Part shown: positions 1 through 13,633 of the stretch, piece by piece
How the letters are laid out: the number at the start of each line of letters is the position of its first letter
Position numbering within the stretch: the stretch's first letter is position 1
DNA from: Sipunculus nudus
Lineage: Eukaryota > Annelida > Sipuncula > Golfingiida > Sipunculidae
Length of the DNA: 64,000 nt
Direction of reading: 5' to 3'
Assembly (NCBI GenBank): GCA_026874595.1
Contig: CM049309.1
Span: 47,972,079-48,036,078 of the forward strand
Notes under the pieces: model-generated
Database searches by the model: none
What the model was told of the DNA's origin: nothing
The model's input: the letters and a program-made list of their open reading frames with translations, nothing else
Position numbers and translations under genes: made by a program

Positions 1-3000
1 TATATATATATATAATTCTTGGAATCGTTTTTCCCACATTGGAAAACACCCCTAGGCTCTGTGATATTGCTGCCCTGAACTATATACATAGCATGCTGTA
101 CATGGATTTCCAGAAACAGCACTTGGCACTGTCCTCTTGGACATCACGGTTTGTGCTCCATAGATGACCATATGGTCACATGTACGTAAGTCCTAGTGGT
201 AAACAAGGCTGTCAAAGCAAATAAAACATTCATCCTGGGGTAATTTAGTCAGGGATAAACACCAAAATTTAATCAGTGTGATATTTTGCCATATCCAACC
301 TATAAGTCAAATTTCAATGATATCCATAAAACTGTTCTTCATATTTGCAGACACACACACACACACAATCAGTTGAAAACAATAACCCTCACTTCACACA
401 GGGTTAATATTAACAAGTTTCCTGGAACTAAAGCACAGTGTAACAGAAACAAACATATTCATTCATACATACATATAAACACATTCACTTACACAGGTAC
501 ATAAAGAGGGAGCTGAGATACAAAACCAATCAACTTGCACATACAATACTAAAATATTTCAAAATATTTAACTTACATTTTTAGTCTGAATTCAAATTAT
601 GTCAGAACTTATTCAGGTGTAGTCAAATTCAAGTACTTGGGTGGATCTTAGTAAACATTTTCTTTTAGCCTGATCATGTATCAATTAATCAAAAGATGGC
701 TAATGAGCAAACAGGTACTACTACTAGTTACTCATCAGATCAAAACATGGTGTTTATGTGTAAAGTTCCTTATATGCTAATATTGTTCCTTATTAAGAAA
801 ATTTTAACCAATATTATATTCTAAATATATTAGGTTGTGGCCCAAAATTTGTTCCAACTGTCAAAAGACAATACTGTTGTTAATCAAATAGATAAATCTG
901 ATCTGAATATCAAATATAAGAAACCAGATATCATTTCTCACTGAAAACAAGTTCATTAGCCCTGATGTTACATAAACAGCTGCATATGTATATCATAATT
1001 ATGTGTGCAGCATGGCCTATTCTGTATGAACCTGTGGTGTAAATATATCAAAATAAATGCATTCCCTCCAGTGTGAACTGTCTCAGTTTATCCAACTGTT
1101 TATTTTAACAATGACATAACAGTTCTAAAAAGTGACGCAAACAGCATACTTTCAAACCACAAATATGCAGAATAATTGCTCGCCAAGGCCATCCCAGACT
1201 TTTAGAGCATATATCTTTGAAACAGGAGGACTAACCCCCACAGCCTGGTGTGACATTTCAAGAAAGATCGTCATGCTAATGACCAAAGTTCAGCAGAAAC
1301 ACCTCAGCTGGTGTATTACATTTCACATCCACTGGGGACTGGTTTTGTATACCATTTATTTCCCAACATATTATGTGTTCCCAGCTGTGGATTTCATTCC
1401 TTTTCAATAATCAATACTCTCAATCTGTCACAATCTGAAGAAGACCACACCAGTGACTTACTTAAATATACAGGGGGGGTGGGGATAAAGCAACCTTTAA
1501 ATACTCTGAATTTGGAGCATTTACGAGTGTCTGAAACAAAACTCCAATAAATAAACAAAAAAAAATCCTGCAGAAGGACAAGGAAGAGACAGACAGCTAT
1601 CTTAAAGCTCTGTGACTTGTTCATATAACTTTTTTTTTCAAACATGAACAGACAACAGGTGTAAATGTAACAAACTATTATGACATAACAATGGTTACCA
1701 TGGTGACTGCTGCAGTTTTCCCTAAAGTTCAGCTCTTATTAATTATAAATTCAGCAATTTTATAGAAAGAGATACCAAATTAACCATTTGTCAGCAATTG
1801 TAAAATCTGTAAGCATATCTACATATTTTTTTCTATATATATACTGATATGAAGTCTCCATTTAGCTTGCTTTAACTAAGCATTTACAGTTCCACTTTCA
1901 TGTGTTGCATACCCTTATTAATCTGTCTTTGTTGTGACATGTACTAGCCCAGCAAAGGGGAAAGCTGATTATCAAAACCAACCCCAGAGCTTGTTGACAG
2001 ATCATTAAATCAATGCAGGTCTGTAACAGATGATGATAAAATTACCCTGATACCTGCTTTGAACTGCGTGTTGATGTCACTCATAATTACATGTATATGC
2101 AAGTGGTATTAAACTTTGATCAGATGACAAAGATGACATTAAGGCCATGCCAAATAAACCTTTTAGACTCTGGGACCAACAAATATAGTTTTTATTTAAC
2201 ATTTTTTAAATAAAATGGATCAGTTGAGACAAAATATGTGAAACTTTGCACACTTTCAGTTAGGATAGAAAAATGTGCTCCAATGTGTGTAAAAATGCAC
2301 AAGTGTACAACACAAAATTCAATACATATTCAGTTATTCACTGATGTCCTTCGTATACATCATGATTTAAAGGGATCAGGGAAAGAATACAAGTTAGCAT
2401 AATTACCGAACACTTGGTGCTCATCCACTGAAAATAATTCTGATCTTTGGAAAAACAGGAGCAGGGATTCCATAGAACAATTTTTAGTGTGGCCTAACTG
2501 TACAAGATAACATGTGATACAGTCTGATAACATGACAGTCCATGTGCTCAGAGACACCATCCTCTGACCTTACACCTTAAACATGATCATCAACAGCACA
2601 AACACACACAGACACAAATTTGATCCTACATGTCCCTGCATACCTGCATAATAAGCTACTAGGTATAGTACAAGTTTAACTAGCTTAATAATATGTCACG
2701 CAGGGTTTCTATGAAATTTTATCATGATTTAACTAAAACTTACCAGAAGTACATTTTTTTAAATAAATAATATACACGGTTTGTTTTGGATCAGACAACT
2801 TACCAGAGAATAGTTCTTGAAATCCTGGTTAATCAATTATTTAGCCAACTAAAAGTAAGACCAGTCAGTCAATATTAATTAAAATATAACAGGGCTAAGG
2901 CCATTTAAATTGTTCATTATAATTCTTGTTTAACAAACCAATAATTATCATGTTATCTAAATGTAATAAAAGATGTGTGGTGCAACAGATAATTTCCATA

Positions 3001-6000
3001 TTGTCTTGAAACAGGGGGGGGGGGGGACACTCAAATAGATTGCCTGCAGACAGAGATGACCTGAACAGGTGAGATAAAAAAGGAATCAACTCACACCATG
3101 GCCATTTTCTTTGAATATTTAGCTGACAAATCTGCTGGAAGGAGCCGCAAAAACTGGCCATCCTAGCCATGTCTGACTGATAACAGTAAAACAGCATCAA
3201 GGCTCTTACTGGTCTGCTCAGTGGTATTCATGATACACAAACACTTAGAAATTCTGTGTTTACACCAAATGTTTAACCAAGAGATGTATTTTTAGAATTT
3301 CTGGCATGGTATTTTTACACAGACAAGCCTGGTTGTCAAATATGAAATTTTTATTCCATGATGCTTAATACAGAGTATGCCCTTATAACATATGGAGGAC
3401 CATACAACCTGACCAAGAGTGAAGGCAGGGGGGCCCATCCTGTCACCGATATCAGGCACAGATCCAGAGGGCCCCCCCCCCACTCTCAACCAATAACCTT
3501 TTTCTAGACAAATCTTATGCATGGGGGGGGGGGGGGGGTTGGGTATGAAACTGTGGTTGCATTTTTGTTCCAGAGGGTTTTATTTTTGCTATATTCATGA
3601 ATAGGATATAATCGCGAATATGAAACCCTCAGGAATAAGCTGCCCTTTTATCGAGGATGAACAATAAGGTATGATGCATTTGCACAAATGGAAAAGTTAT
3701 CACACCTCTGAAAACATCGTTTGTTAATCAACAACATAATCCGTGGATGGTATAGTAACTTTCTCATGCAAAAACATAATGATAATTGTCAAAACATCGA
3801 CTATGATACTGGTCATAATACAATTACTATAACGGTAATGTACTTCAATTTCATAGATTCTGGTGCAATCGCAAAAATGAAATCCTTGCAAAATTTAAAA
3901 ATGAAGAAATCACAAAATTTCAGCCTCCGAAAATTAAGCCAACCACAGTAAATGGATATGACTCTGCCAGTGCTGATAATGCAATAACTGGGGAGGTGGG
4001 TTACCTGTAAACCCTATGAATAGCAGTATTTTCGCAGAAACCTCAAGAAATGAAAAAAAAAATAGCCTGTCAAGTAACCTCAAGTCCACAGCACTACCAC
4101 ATCAAGTGCTGAGTTTCAAATCAGATAAATCTCTAATATAAATGGCTGGACACCCAGTGGTACCTGTCTATACCTCAGTGCTGTATAAGATATCAATTTC
4201 TGCCTCATTACTGTCCACACTGTGGACTCAGGAAATCTATATCAGCTGAACATGCTGCATTAATTGCATCCCACCAGCAAACTGATACCGGATCCACACT
4301 TCACAAATACTGTCTCAAATCCCATACTGGGCTAATCTTGAATAAGTGGGTTTGCTATATCATGTTGTGTATTAATCACCTTATTTTTCATGATTCTGAG
4401 GGTTGATATAAGCTCATGCATGTCAACAGGTGTGAAAGTCATCAGTCTGTCTATAATTCATCAATCCAATTATGATGAAGACTTTGAGATCTGGTGTGTG
4501 TTTTCACTATACACTCATTACAGCAGAATAGGCCACCATTGGTATTGTATAATGTAGTACCGGTAGTGAACCTTTCAGGTAGGGAATCACATAGGTCTAG
4601 GGAATCTTGTTTTTATATAGGGGTTGGCTTCAAAAGTGGAGTGACAGTAAGCTGGAGTTCAACTGTATACATATATATGTCAATTTAGCAATAACTCTGT
4701 GGTATCATGCAGCTTCCTGTGAACTTTCACTTGCAGTGGTGCTGGCTATATAATTAATGCATCTCACATGACTGACCCAGTTATTAAAATCCATATGAAA
4801 TGTTCACTGGATCACCATTATAAATGACAAAACATATGACAGATATATAAGCCTGACCAGGAATCAGGGTGACTAACCTAGATTAAGGTTTAGAGAGTGA
4901 CCCAAATTTAAGGTATAATAGGTGAACTTATTTTTTTTTAACGCCTTATTAGAAGTTCCTACTCCAATATTTACAAATTACAGCCACTGTTATGCCCATG
5001 CAGAATAAAGTGAAAATAATGTCTCTGACTTACTAACTCCTCACAAAACATGGGGTCATGGAAATCTAAATCTCAAGGCTTGGAAAAACCTGATGGAACT
5101 GTGAAATCGAATTGTTTAGTTAAATGGAAACAATAAAGGCTGTTAAATAAATGTTTGAAAATCTTCGGCTTGAAAATTTGAAATGTTTGATAACATTAAC
5201 CTAGACTCCACGCTTGGCATTCGCTTTTACAACTGCTCGAGTCACTGACAGGCAGATCAAACCAGCTTACAATAACTAATATCTCTGTAGGTATGTTCCA
5301 TAAGTTTTGATAGATTAGGTATTTAAATCTTTAACTTAGACAAATAATGCAAAAAATGAACCAGTTTTAAGTGCCTTTATAGTATATGTACCATGGGTGC
5401 GTAAATAATAAAGAGGAGTTCAGCTTGAATAATCATGCTATTTGTTATGGGCAATTTTTAATGGTATGTATTGTAAGACTGTTTCTAATACCTAAATGAC
5501 AAATAATATCACTATGCTGTTAGACTTCAGATAAAGGTGCCTACAGCACCTTGCATATTAGATGGCCTTGATACAGTGATCAATAGTTATAGACTGGTTA
5601 CATTTGAACAAAGACCACTAGTTTTAATGGTGAAACTCAAGATGGCAAGAGGAAAGACAAGGAGGCAACCATGTACATCAGAGAAGTTTCAGTTATGGGA
5701 GTAAGTGAGTTATTGCTCTGGGATATGGTATACAATATGTAATCAATTTTCATTAACTTTAACAGTACACATAATGCAGTTATTCATGACTGCAATTACT
5801 TCATGTCTGAATGTGCTAATAATTTCTGTAGTTGTCTTTTTGTTGGCAAGGGTTTCAAATTCTAGATATTTGCAACAGGGGAATTATCGCAAAAATAAAG
5901 CCTTGAATTAGAGGTTGCATCATCAAAGGCAGAAGAATGCTATAATAAATAATATTAATCTTGTATATAACCAGTATTATGAAAGATTACTGTTATAAAT

Positions 6001-6645
6001 GATATCCTATCTTATCTGTCAGTAATTAACATTATTTTCTACTCATTAATTTGATGTTCTATTGAGAACAGGTCCAGTTGATGTGATTTTATGCATTTAT
6101 TATTAACCACAATTAATTCATATGACAATGGATAAACTATGTGTTGATAAGGTGAGATTGCAATAAAAGACCTCTCGCGAAACAATACGAAGCGAAAATT
6201 GCAAAATTTAAACCTAGCATAGATGAAGGCAACCTCAGTACGACATAACATGGATTAACACTAAGTACATAATCTCTTAATGACACACCACTTAAGTACA
6301 GGAGTACTCCAGTTTAATAAATAACACAGCAGTTGACTTGTGTGTACTTCACACTTTTATGCAGGTCAAAGTTAATAAATCATAAAATGGCAAGTTTCTT
6401 TTTACTGCTGGTCTTGCACACCAAGAGATCAATAAATGCCAAAGGTTTGCAGTATGTTCAGTCACAAATAACACTGTATAGTTTTTTAGAAGAGATTTAA
6501 AAACATACAGTCAAACATTTCTGTGTGATGTGACTACCAAAAGATCATGCCAAGGCGGTTGTACGAGACAGGAGGTTGTATTAGTCAAGTTCAAAGAGAA
6601 CCTTGATCATATACAGCTATATATTTAATTGTTTTCAGCATGTGT
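1..6645. other. AT-rich sequence without recognised gene
   Basis: It holds a short TA run (1-14), an AC run (about 350-368), G tracts (about 3016-3027 and 3522-3538) and otherwise unique AT-rich DNA. All open frames here are short and without recognisable domains. It could be intronic to FCHO (minus strand) or intergenic. Confidence 0.6.
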
Positions 6646-6843
6646 GATTCTGAATAAAGTGCAAATAAACCTGCATTACAGGGGTATGCTGTTAAACTGT
6701 TTCTAAGTCACAACATACTGAAACATGTCAAACCTGACCATCAGTTGATTCTGAATAAAGTGCAAATAAACCTGCATTACAAGGATATGCTGTTAAACTG
6801 TTTCTAAGTCACAACATACTGATACATGTCAACCTGACCATCT
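6646..6843 (+). repeat. 101-bp tandem duplication
   Basis: Two adjacent copies (6646-6746 and 6747-6843) of a unit starting GATTCTGAATAAAGTGCAAA and containing TTAAACTGTTTCTAAGTCAC, with a few substitutions and small indels. No gene content. Confidence 0.85.
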
Positions 6844-8649
6844 GCGGGGGAAAATCCCATTTAAACATGCTCTTATGATAATAATGCACTATACAATTTA
6901 TTTCAGCTCTGCAAACTACACATCCATGATTAAGAAAGAATTAATTAGTTAATGAACATATATGATTTGTGGATCAATAAATATCAGAAATTGCTCAACA
7001 ATTTAAACAAAGGGCAGAGTGGCAATCCTGTCGACAGGCTGGTACACATTTAAACTAAATTTTATAAGGAGTATTTTTTGGCAGGGATGTCATTGGCTTC
7101 ACAAACTAGGCGCATTTAAACTTATTTACATAATCCTAGACTTTCAAATAAACAATACTTCTCCAAATATGACTGATAACTGCCATGCATAAAAGTAAGC
7201 CTTTAATACAGTATCACAGGAAAAACAAATTCTTGGTTAATAAGTTAAAAAACAAATTGTTAATCTAAATATAAGTTTTGCTGCAAACTTCAATTTTGCT
7301 TAACATACATGCCAATCAAATTCCCGAAGTATTTTTATTCATTTGAAGGTAGCTACATTAATGGTATTTTTTTTCTGTACGCAAATGAAATCACTACTTT
7401 AATTGATAATTAACACATACAGAAATATCATAATATACAAATACACACCAAAATCATTCAACAAAAGTTCACATGGGTGTATTGAGTATTATTTGTAGGT
7501 TCCTACTGCCTGTAAGAAGCTCAGGGTCTTGTGTTTCATGTGGCAGGACCAAACCCACAGAATAATCAATAACTGAGTATGTTGGCCTGGACCTTCTGGT
7601 GGCTGGCTTTATCTACTACAATCCATCCCTACAGCTATATATCATAAACTACAGATAGGCCACATCATGTGCACTATTAATTGTAATCACATGAACATGG
7701 GCCCAGGCGGCTCTGTTGAAGTTTCTGTGCCTGTCCAATACAAGTGTAGTAAAATATGAACCCGGCTCTTAATAACTGTGCCCCCTCATCAGCAGGCTAG
7801 TCAATCAATATTTGATATTCGACCATTTTTGATCTACAGGAATATGTCCCAGGTTGTAATGTTAGAAACAATACCTGAGGATGGGCCAGTAGGACTTATA
7901 AAAGAGATATAACTGGTAAATCAAACACTTGAAGATAATATTTTTTCATCAAATTAATAAATGCATTTATAAATCATGGAACTGAAACAGAGTAAAGTAC
8001 TCACTGAAAATTAGAATTAAAAGTATAAAACTTGAAAAGAATGTTGAAAAAATATAATCTACTGAACCTGACAAAACATTTAAATATCTGTATTTACTTA
8101 TTTCCAAAGGAGCATATTCTACAGATTGAGACCTATCACCCTGGATTTAAACTAAGTTGTGATCTAACCATGGGTCAATTTTAAGAGAAGAATATTAGGC
8201 CTACATCTCAATATACAAGCACTGGGCAACTAGACCCATTATTAGATCAATCCCTGGAGGGTATTTTCATGGCCTTTTCCATTTACAGATTTAAACATGA
8301 CCTGAATTTAGTCCTGGTTAGTAGAGATATGTTCTGTAGCACAGTTCAATAAACCAGCCTTGTTTTAAGCAATAAGGTGCTGATTGGCTTCGCTATATAC
8401 CCAGTACAACAGAAAAATACACTTGGTGGCAAAATTTGCGGGTGTTGAATACACTTTGAAGTCACTTGCAAAAAAGCAGTGAAGACCTTCAAATGAACTA
8501 AATCACAGATGCATGAGTCTCTCATGCTCAAATATTTCTAGAAGTATTATTATTTCAACTATGTGACACTAACCAAGGGAATATATGAACACCTGCCAAT
8601 TATGGAACAAGGAAAAAAAGTGGAGATCAGCTGAAATATAATAATACAA
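6844..8649. other. AT-rich sequence without recognised gene
   Basis: Unique AT-rich DNA between the tandem duplication and the first Helitron-like element. No exon signature or repeat was recognised. Confidence 0.6.
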
Positions 8650-11600
8650 CTAGACATTTCTTGGCACGGCAGGTGCCAGAGTATCCCCAGACATAGTAGG
8701 CCCCCCTCCTACAAGAACAGACCCCCATTTTTAGCAGCATATACTGACATTTGGCATATTTATTGTTTATTCCATATAACGATCCACAATCTTGTTGAAG
8801 ATGTTGGTCCTGTGACCTTGATCTTTTTAAAGATGTGTCCTGTGACCTTGACCTTTGATCTCATAACCCCAAAATCAATTTGGGTCTTGCTTTTCCAATG
8901 GGACATATGCTAGTCAAGTTTGAAATCTATACATCAATAAAGCAGGAATTATCATCCAGAAACTTATTTTTGGACAGATGGCTCCTGTGACCTTCACCTT
9001 TGACCTTGTGACCTCAAAACTGATAGTGTTGTTCCTCTCTTGGCAGGAGAACTATATGTGCAAGATGAAAGATATGAGATGAAATGTTTGGCTGAAAATG
9101 CATCCACATCTTTTTAAAGATGTGTCCTGTGACCTTGACCTTTGACCTCATGACCCCAAAATCAATTTTGGTCTTACTTTTCCAATGGGACATATACAAG
9201 TCAAGTTTGAAATCCATACATCAACTAGAATATCAGCAAAAGCTGACAAAAGCCCTCAGCCAAAAGAACAGTGTTTAGAGGTGGTAACAGTAACAAGTAC
9301 TAAATATCTGTTCTCACATGGTTGATATCTGTACATATCTCAGTTATAAATTTAAAATGGAGAGGTATGTACCATGATTCATAACAATCCACCAAATGCT
9401 TCCTGAAAAATAAGCTTCTAAGTTTTATTCTATTATAAGCTCTGTGACCTTGAGAGTAGGTCAAGGTCACCCATGTTCGAACATGAACGAGACTTTTGTC
9501 GATATACATCTTCACGAAAGAAATAAAATTCCTATTGTGATTCCTTTAAGAGATATCCCGCTCACAAGGCCAAAGTTGAAAAATCCAAGAAAAATTCAAT
9601 AAAAAATCAGAAATTGCAGGTGGCGCCCCCAAACTTGTGCAGCAGTTACAGACCATCAGTCCCTATGATCATAGTAAGTATTGTGAAAATCCATCCAATG
9701 GTTCCTGAGAAATAAGCTTCTAAATGTTTTTTCTATAATCAGCTCTAAAACGTAGAAAAATAGGTCAAGGTCACCCATCTTCGAACTTGACCGAGATTTT
9801 GTCAATATACATCTTCTCCGAAAAATAAAATTCTTATGGTGAATCCTTTTCGAGATATCCTGCTCACAAGCCCAAAGTTGAAAAATCCGATAAAAATTCA
9901 TTAAAAATCAGAAATTGTAGGTGGCGCCACCAAACTTGTATAGCAGGTACAGACTATCAGTCCCAATAACCATAGTAAGTTTTGTGAAAATCCACCAAAT
10001 GGTTCCTGAGTAATAAGCATCTAAGTGTTTTTTCTATAATCAGCTCTAAAACGTAGAAAAATAGGTCAAGGTCACCCATCTTCAAACTTGACCGAGATTT
10101 TGTCAATATACATCTTCTCCGAAAAAATATAATTCTTACGGTGAATCCTTTTCGAGATATCCCGCTCACAAGCCCAAAGTTGAAAAATCCGATAAAAATT
10201 CATTAAAAATCAGAAATTGTAGGTGGCGCCACCAAACTTGTATAGCAGGTACAGACTATCAGTCCCAATAACCATAGTAAGTTTTGTGAAAATCCACCAA
10301 ATGGTTCCTGATTAATAAGCATCTAAGTGTTTTTCTATAATCAGCTCTAAAATGTAGAAAAATAGGTCAAGGTCACCCATCTTCGAACTTGACCGAGATT
10401 TTGTCGATATACATCTTTACCGAGGAAATAAAATTCTGACGGTGAATCCTTTTCAAGATATCCCGCTCACAAGGTAAAAGTTAACGGACGCCAGACGGAC
10501 GGACGGACGGACAGCTTGGGTGATGACAATAGCCCATCAGCCTAAGGGCTGAGGGCTAATAAAAGCAGGAATTATCATCCAGAAACTAATTTTTGGACAT
10601 ATGGCTCCTGTGACCTTCATCTTTGACCTTGTGACCTCAAAATTGATAGGGGTCTTCCACTCTTGGCAGGTAAACTATATGTGCAAGAGGAAAGATCTGA
10701 GATGAATTGTTTGGCTGAAAATGCATCCACAATCTTTTTAAAGAGGTTTCCTGTGACCTTGACCTTTGACCCCATGACCCCAAAATCAATTTGGGTCTTG
10801 CTTTTCTAATGGGTCAATAACAAAGCCACGTTTGAAATCCATACATCAGTAAAAGAAGGAATTATCATCCAGAAACTAATTTTTGGACAGATGGCTCCTG
10901 TGAACTTCACCTTTGACCTTGTGACCTCAAAATTGATAGGGTTCTTCCTCTCTTGGCAGGTGAACTATATGTGCAAGATGAAAGATCTGAGATGAAATGT
11001 TTGGCTGAAAATGCATCCACATCTTTTTAAAGATGTGACCTTGACCTTTGACCTCATGACCCCAAAATCAATTTGGGTCTTGCTTTTCCAATGGGACATA
11101 TATAAGTCAAGTTTGAAATCCATACATCAATAAAAGCAGGAATTATCATCCAGAAACTAATTTTTGGACATATGGCTCCTGTGACCTTCACCTTTGACCT
11201 TGTGACCTCAAAATTGATAGGGATCTTCCACTCTTGGCAGGATAACTATATGTGCAAGATGAAAGATCTGAGATGAATTGTTTGGCTGAAAATGCATCCA
11301 CAATCTTTTTATAGAGGTTTCCTGTGACTTTGACCTTTGCCCTCATGACCCCAAATTCAATTCCGGTCTTGCTTTTCAAATGGGTCAAATACAAGTCAAG
11401 TTTGAAATCCAAACATCAATAAAAGAAGGAATTATCATCCAGAAACTAATTTTTGGACAGATGGCTCCTGCGACCTTCACCTTTGACTTTGTGACCTCAA
11501 AATTGATTGGGTTCTTCCTCTCTTGGCAGGTGAACTATATGTGCAAGATGAAAGATCTGAGATGAAATGTTTGGCTGAAAATGCATCCACATCTTTTTAA

Positions 11601-12585
11601 AGATGTGTCCTGTGACCTTGACCTTTGACCTCATGACCCCAAAATCAATTTGGGTCTTGCTTTTCCAATGGGACATATATAAGTCAAGTTTGAAATCCAT
11701 ACATCAATAAAAGCAGGAATTATCATCCAGAAACTAATTTTTGGACAGATAGCTCCTGTGGCCTTGACCTTTAACCTTGTGACCCCAAAATTTATATGGA
11801 TCATCCACTATTGGCAAGTGAGCTATATATTCAAGATGGAAGACCTGGGATGAAAGTTTGGCTTAAAATGCATCCACAGTATCTTTTAAAATGCCAGTCC
11901 AGTGACCTTGACCTTTGACCTCATGACCCTAGAACCTATAGGGTTCTTACTTTAGTGGTGGGCCATACATAAGTCATGTTTGAAATCCATATGGCTATCA
12001 ACACTGGAGATATCATAGAGGTGTGTGATTTTCACCATATATGGCAATATTCAAGGTCAAGGCCACTATCATAGGAAAGGTCATGACCCCAATTTAAATA
12101 AGCATCATCCCATAACCCATACCTATGTATATGCATAATATAAAAGAAATCTGTCCATTAGTTTTTGACTTATAATGCTCACAATGCTGTAAGGTGGCAA
12201 TTTTGGGGGTATTAAACGGCACGAAAACAAGTAAAGAATAATAGGTGGCGCCACCAGTTTCTGGAACATGACAACCCTATCCATGATCTTCCATCAACTT
12301 GATTTTGGGATAAATCCATGCAAGATATCTTGAGATATTAAAGAATTTGTGGGATTTTCCCCAAAATTGGACCTATTCAAGGTCAAGGACACTCTCCTAG
12401 TAAAGGTCATGACCTCATTTTAGATAGGCGTCGTCCTCTTACCCATATCTATACATATACCAAGTTTGGTAAAGTTCGGTGAAATATTTTTTGGGTTATC
12501 GCGCCAACAAGATTCATATGTGGCGGCGGAGGCGGCGGGACCGGTATGAAAACATAGTATCCCCCGACTTTGTCTGGGGATACAA
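8650..12585 (-). mobile_element. Helitron-like non-autonomous element with TGACC-rich tandem array
   Basis: On the minus strand it begins TTGTATCCCC at 12585 with hairpin arms GTATCCCC and GGGGATAC. It ends with the hairpin TGGCAC-CTGCC-GTGCCA, eight bases, then CTAG at 8650-8653. The flanks are A on the 5' side and T on the 3' side, as expected for A|T insertion. The body is a tandem array with a period of about 286 bp (starts near 8949, 10572, 10863, 11148, 11436 and 11722), each unit made of two related halves containing TGTGACCTTCACCTTTGACC and TGTGACCTTGACCTTTGACC. It carries no transposase or helicase frame. A second element (9225-10559) is inserted in it. Canonical Helitrons start TC, so this is called Helitron-like. 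Confidence 0.75.
9225..10559 (-). mobile_element. Nested Helitron-like element inside the 8.65-12.6 kb element
   Basis: Its minus-strand 5' end is TTAGCCCTCAG (10559) and its 3' end is hairpin TCAGC-TTTT-GCTGA, four bases, CTAG (9228-9225). Removing it rejoins CATCAA and TAAAAGCAGG, exactly the sequence seen uninterrupted in the neighbouring host units (for example near 11129). So it inserted between A and T with no target duplication. The body has about three 302-bp units, each with GGTGGCGCC or GGTGGCGCCACC and AGGTCAAGGTCACCC. A GGAC run lies next to its 5' end. No coding capacity. Confidence 0.82.
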
Positions 12586-13583
12586 TTAATTTATTAAAGG
12601 GATGAAATCAAGAGCAATATTATGCCTATTCTTCACACTATCAGTTCAGTTTTGCTTTATACAAAAATTTCCCAGCAAAATCATCCAAGCACACAGTCTC
12701 AGTACCTTGCATTCGGCTGTTAAACACCTTGTTATGGCTCTGGGTGTTTGTAAACACAGTCCACTTGAGTCTGTTTATCATAACCAATTTTGAGCCACAA
12801 CACCGATGTTTCAGCCAGCTGGAATATGCATAACATTTCAGGGGTCAAGTCAGTTAGGGCATCTCATGATTGGCAGGTGTTGTGGCCCTGCGATGCACAG
12901 AGTCCCATGTCTGCAAAATTTCAGGTGGAAAAGTCAAACCACTGCTGAGATACGAGTGATTTTATCCTAAGGCAGATGAATAGATGGATGATGTGCATAA
13001 ATGGTTGCAGGTGGCGCCACCAGTTTCACCTATGATGAAGAGCTATGTGAGATCTATACACATGCAAAATTTTGGCCTAATCGGTCAAACAGTTCCCCAG
13101 ATATCAGCTTGGATGTCTGCAGAGTAAACATGAATGTAGGTGGTGCCACCTGTCATAAAATCGAGAAAGCTGTCCAGGATGTATAAACCTGCAAAATTTC
13201 AGGTGGAAAAGTCAAACCACTGCTGAGATATGAGTGATTTTATCCCAAGGCAGATGAACAAATGGACGCTGTGCAAAAATGGTTGCAGGTGGCACCACCA
13301 TTTTTAGTGTATGTTATAAAGTTATCAAAGGGCTACATTTGTACAAAATTTTTAGCCTGATCAGTCAAACGGTTCCCGAGATATGTGGGTTTATATGTGG
13401 ACACAGACGCACAAATGGATGCTGGGCAGCGAGGAAAGGTCAGAGGTCAACCAAAAATGAGGGCGCAGCAGTTTACATGTGACCTGATGATAAACCTGAT
13501 TCGCTAAAAATGCAAACCAAGTTTTTTCAAACAGTTGAAAGATAAAGTTCCAATAATCTGGGAATTCTGAATCTAAACATTGT

Positions 13584-13633
13584 GTCTAGACGTCTAGACG
13601 CTGTGTCTAGATGTCTAGACACATTGTCTAGAC
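13584..13633. repeat. Cluster of four GTCTAGAC sites
   Basis: GTCTAGAC occurs at 13584, 13592, 13613 and 13626, with GTCTAGAT at 13605. It lies in the leader of the element at 12905-14262. The sequence equals the optimal palindromic Smad3/4 site repeated four times; whether it is bound is unknown. Confidence 0.75.

Noticed and set aside
3095-3240. Possible next FCHO F-BAR exon on the minus strand before a GTGAGT site
   Set aside because: None of the three frames reads like the F-BAR continuation after exon 3, and the expected phase does not fit.
5629-5699. Possible coding exon reading MVKLKMARGKTRRQP ending at a GTAAGT donor
   Set aside because: The donor-like site is good but there is no convincing acceptor or promoter, no matching neighbour exon and no recognised family; one short frame plus a donor is expected by chance.
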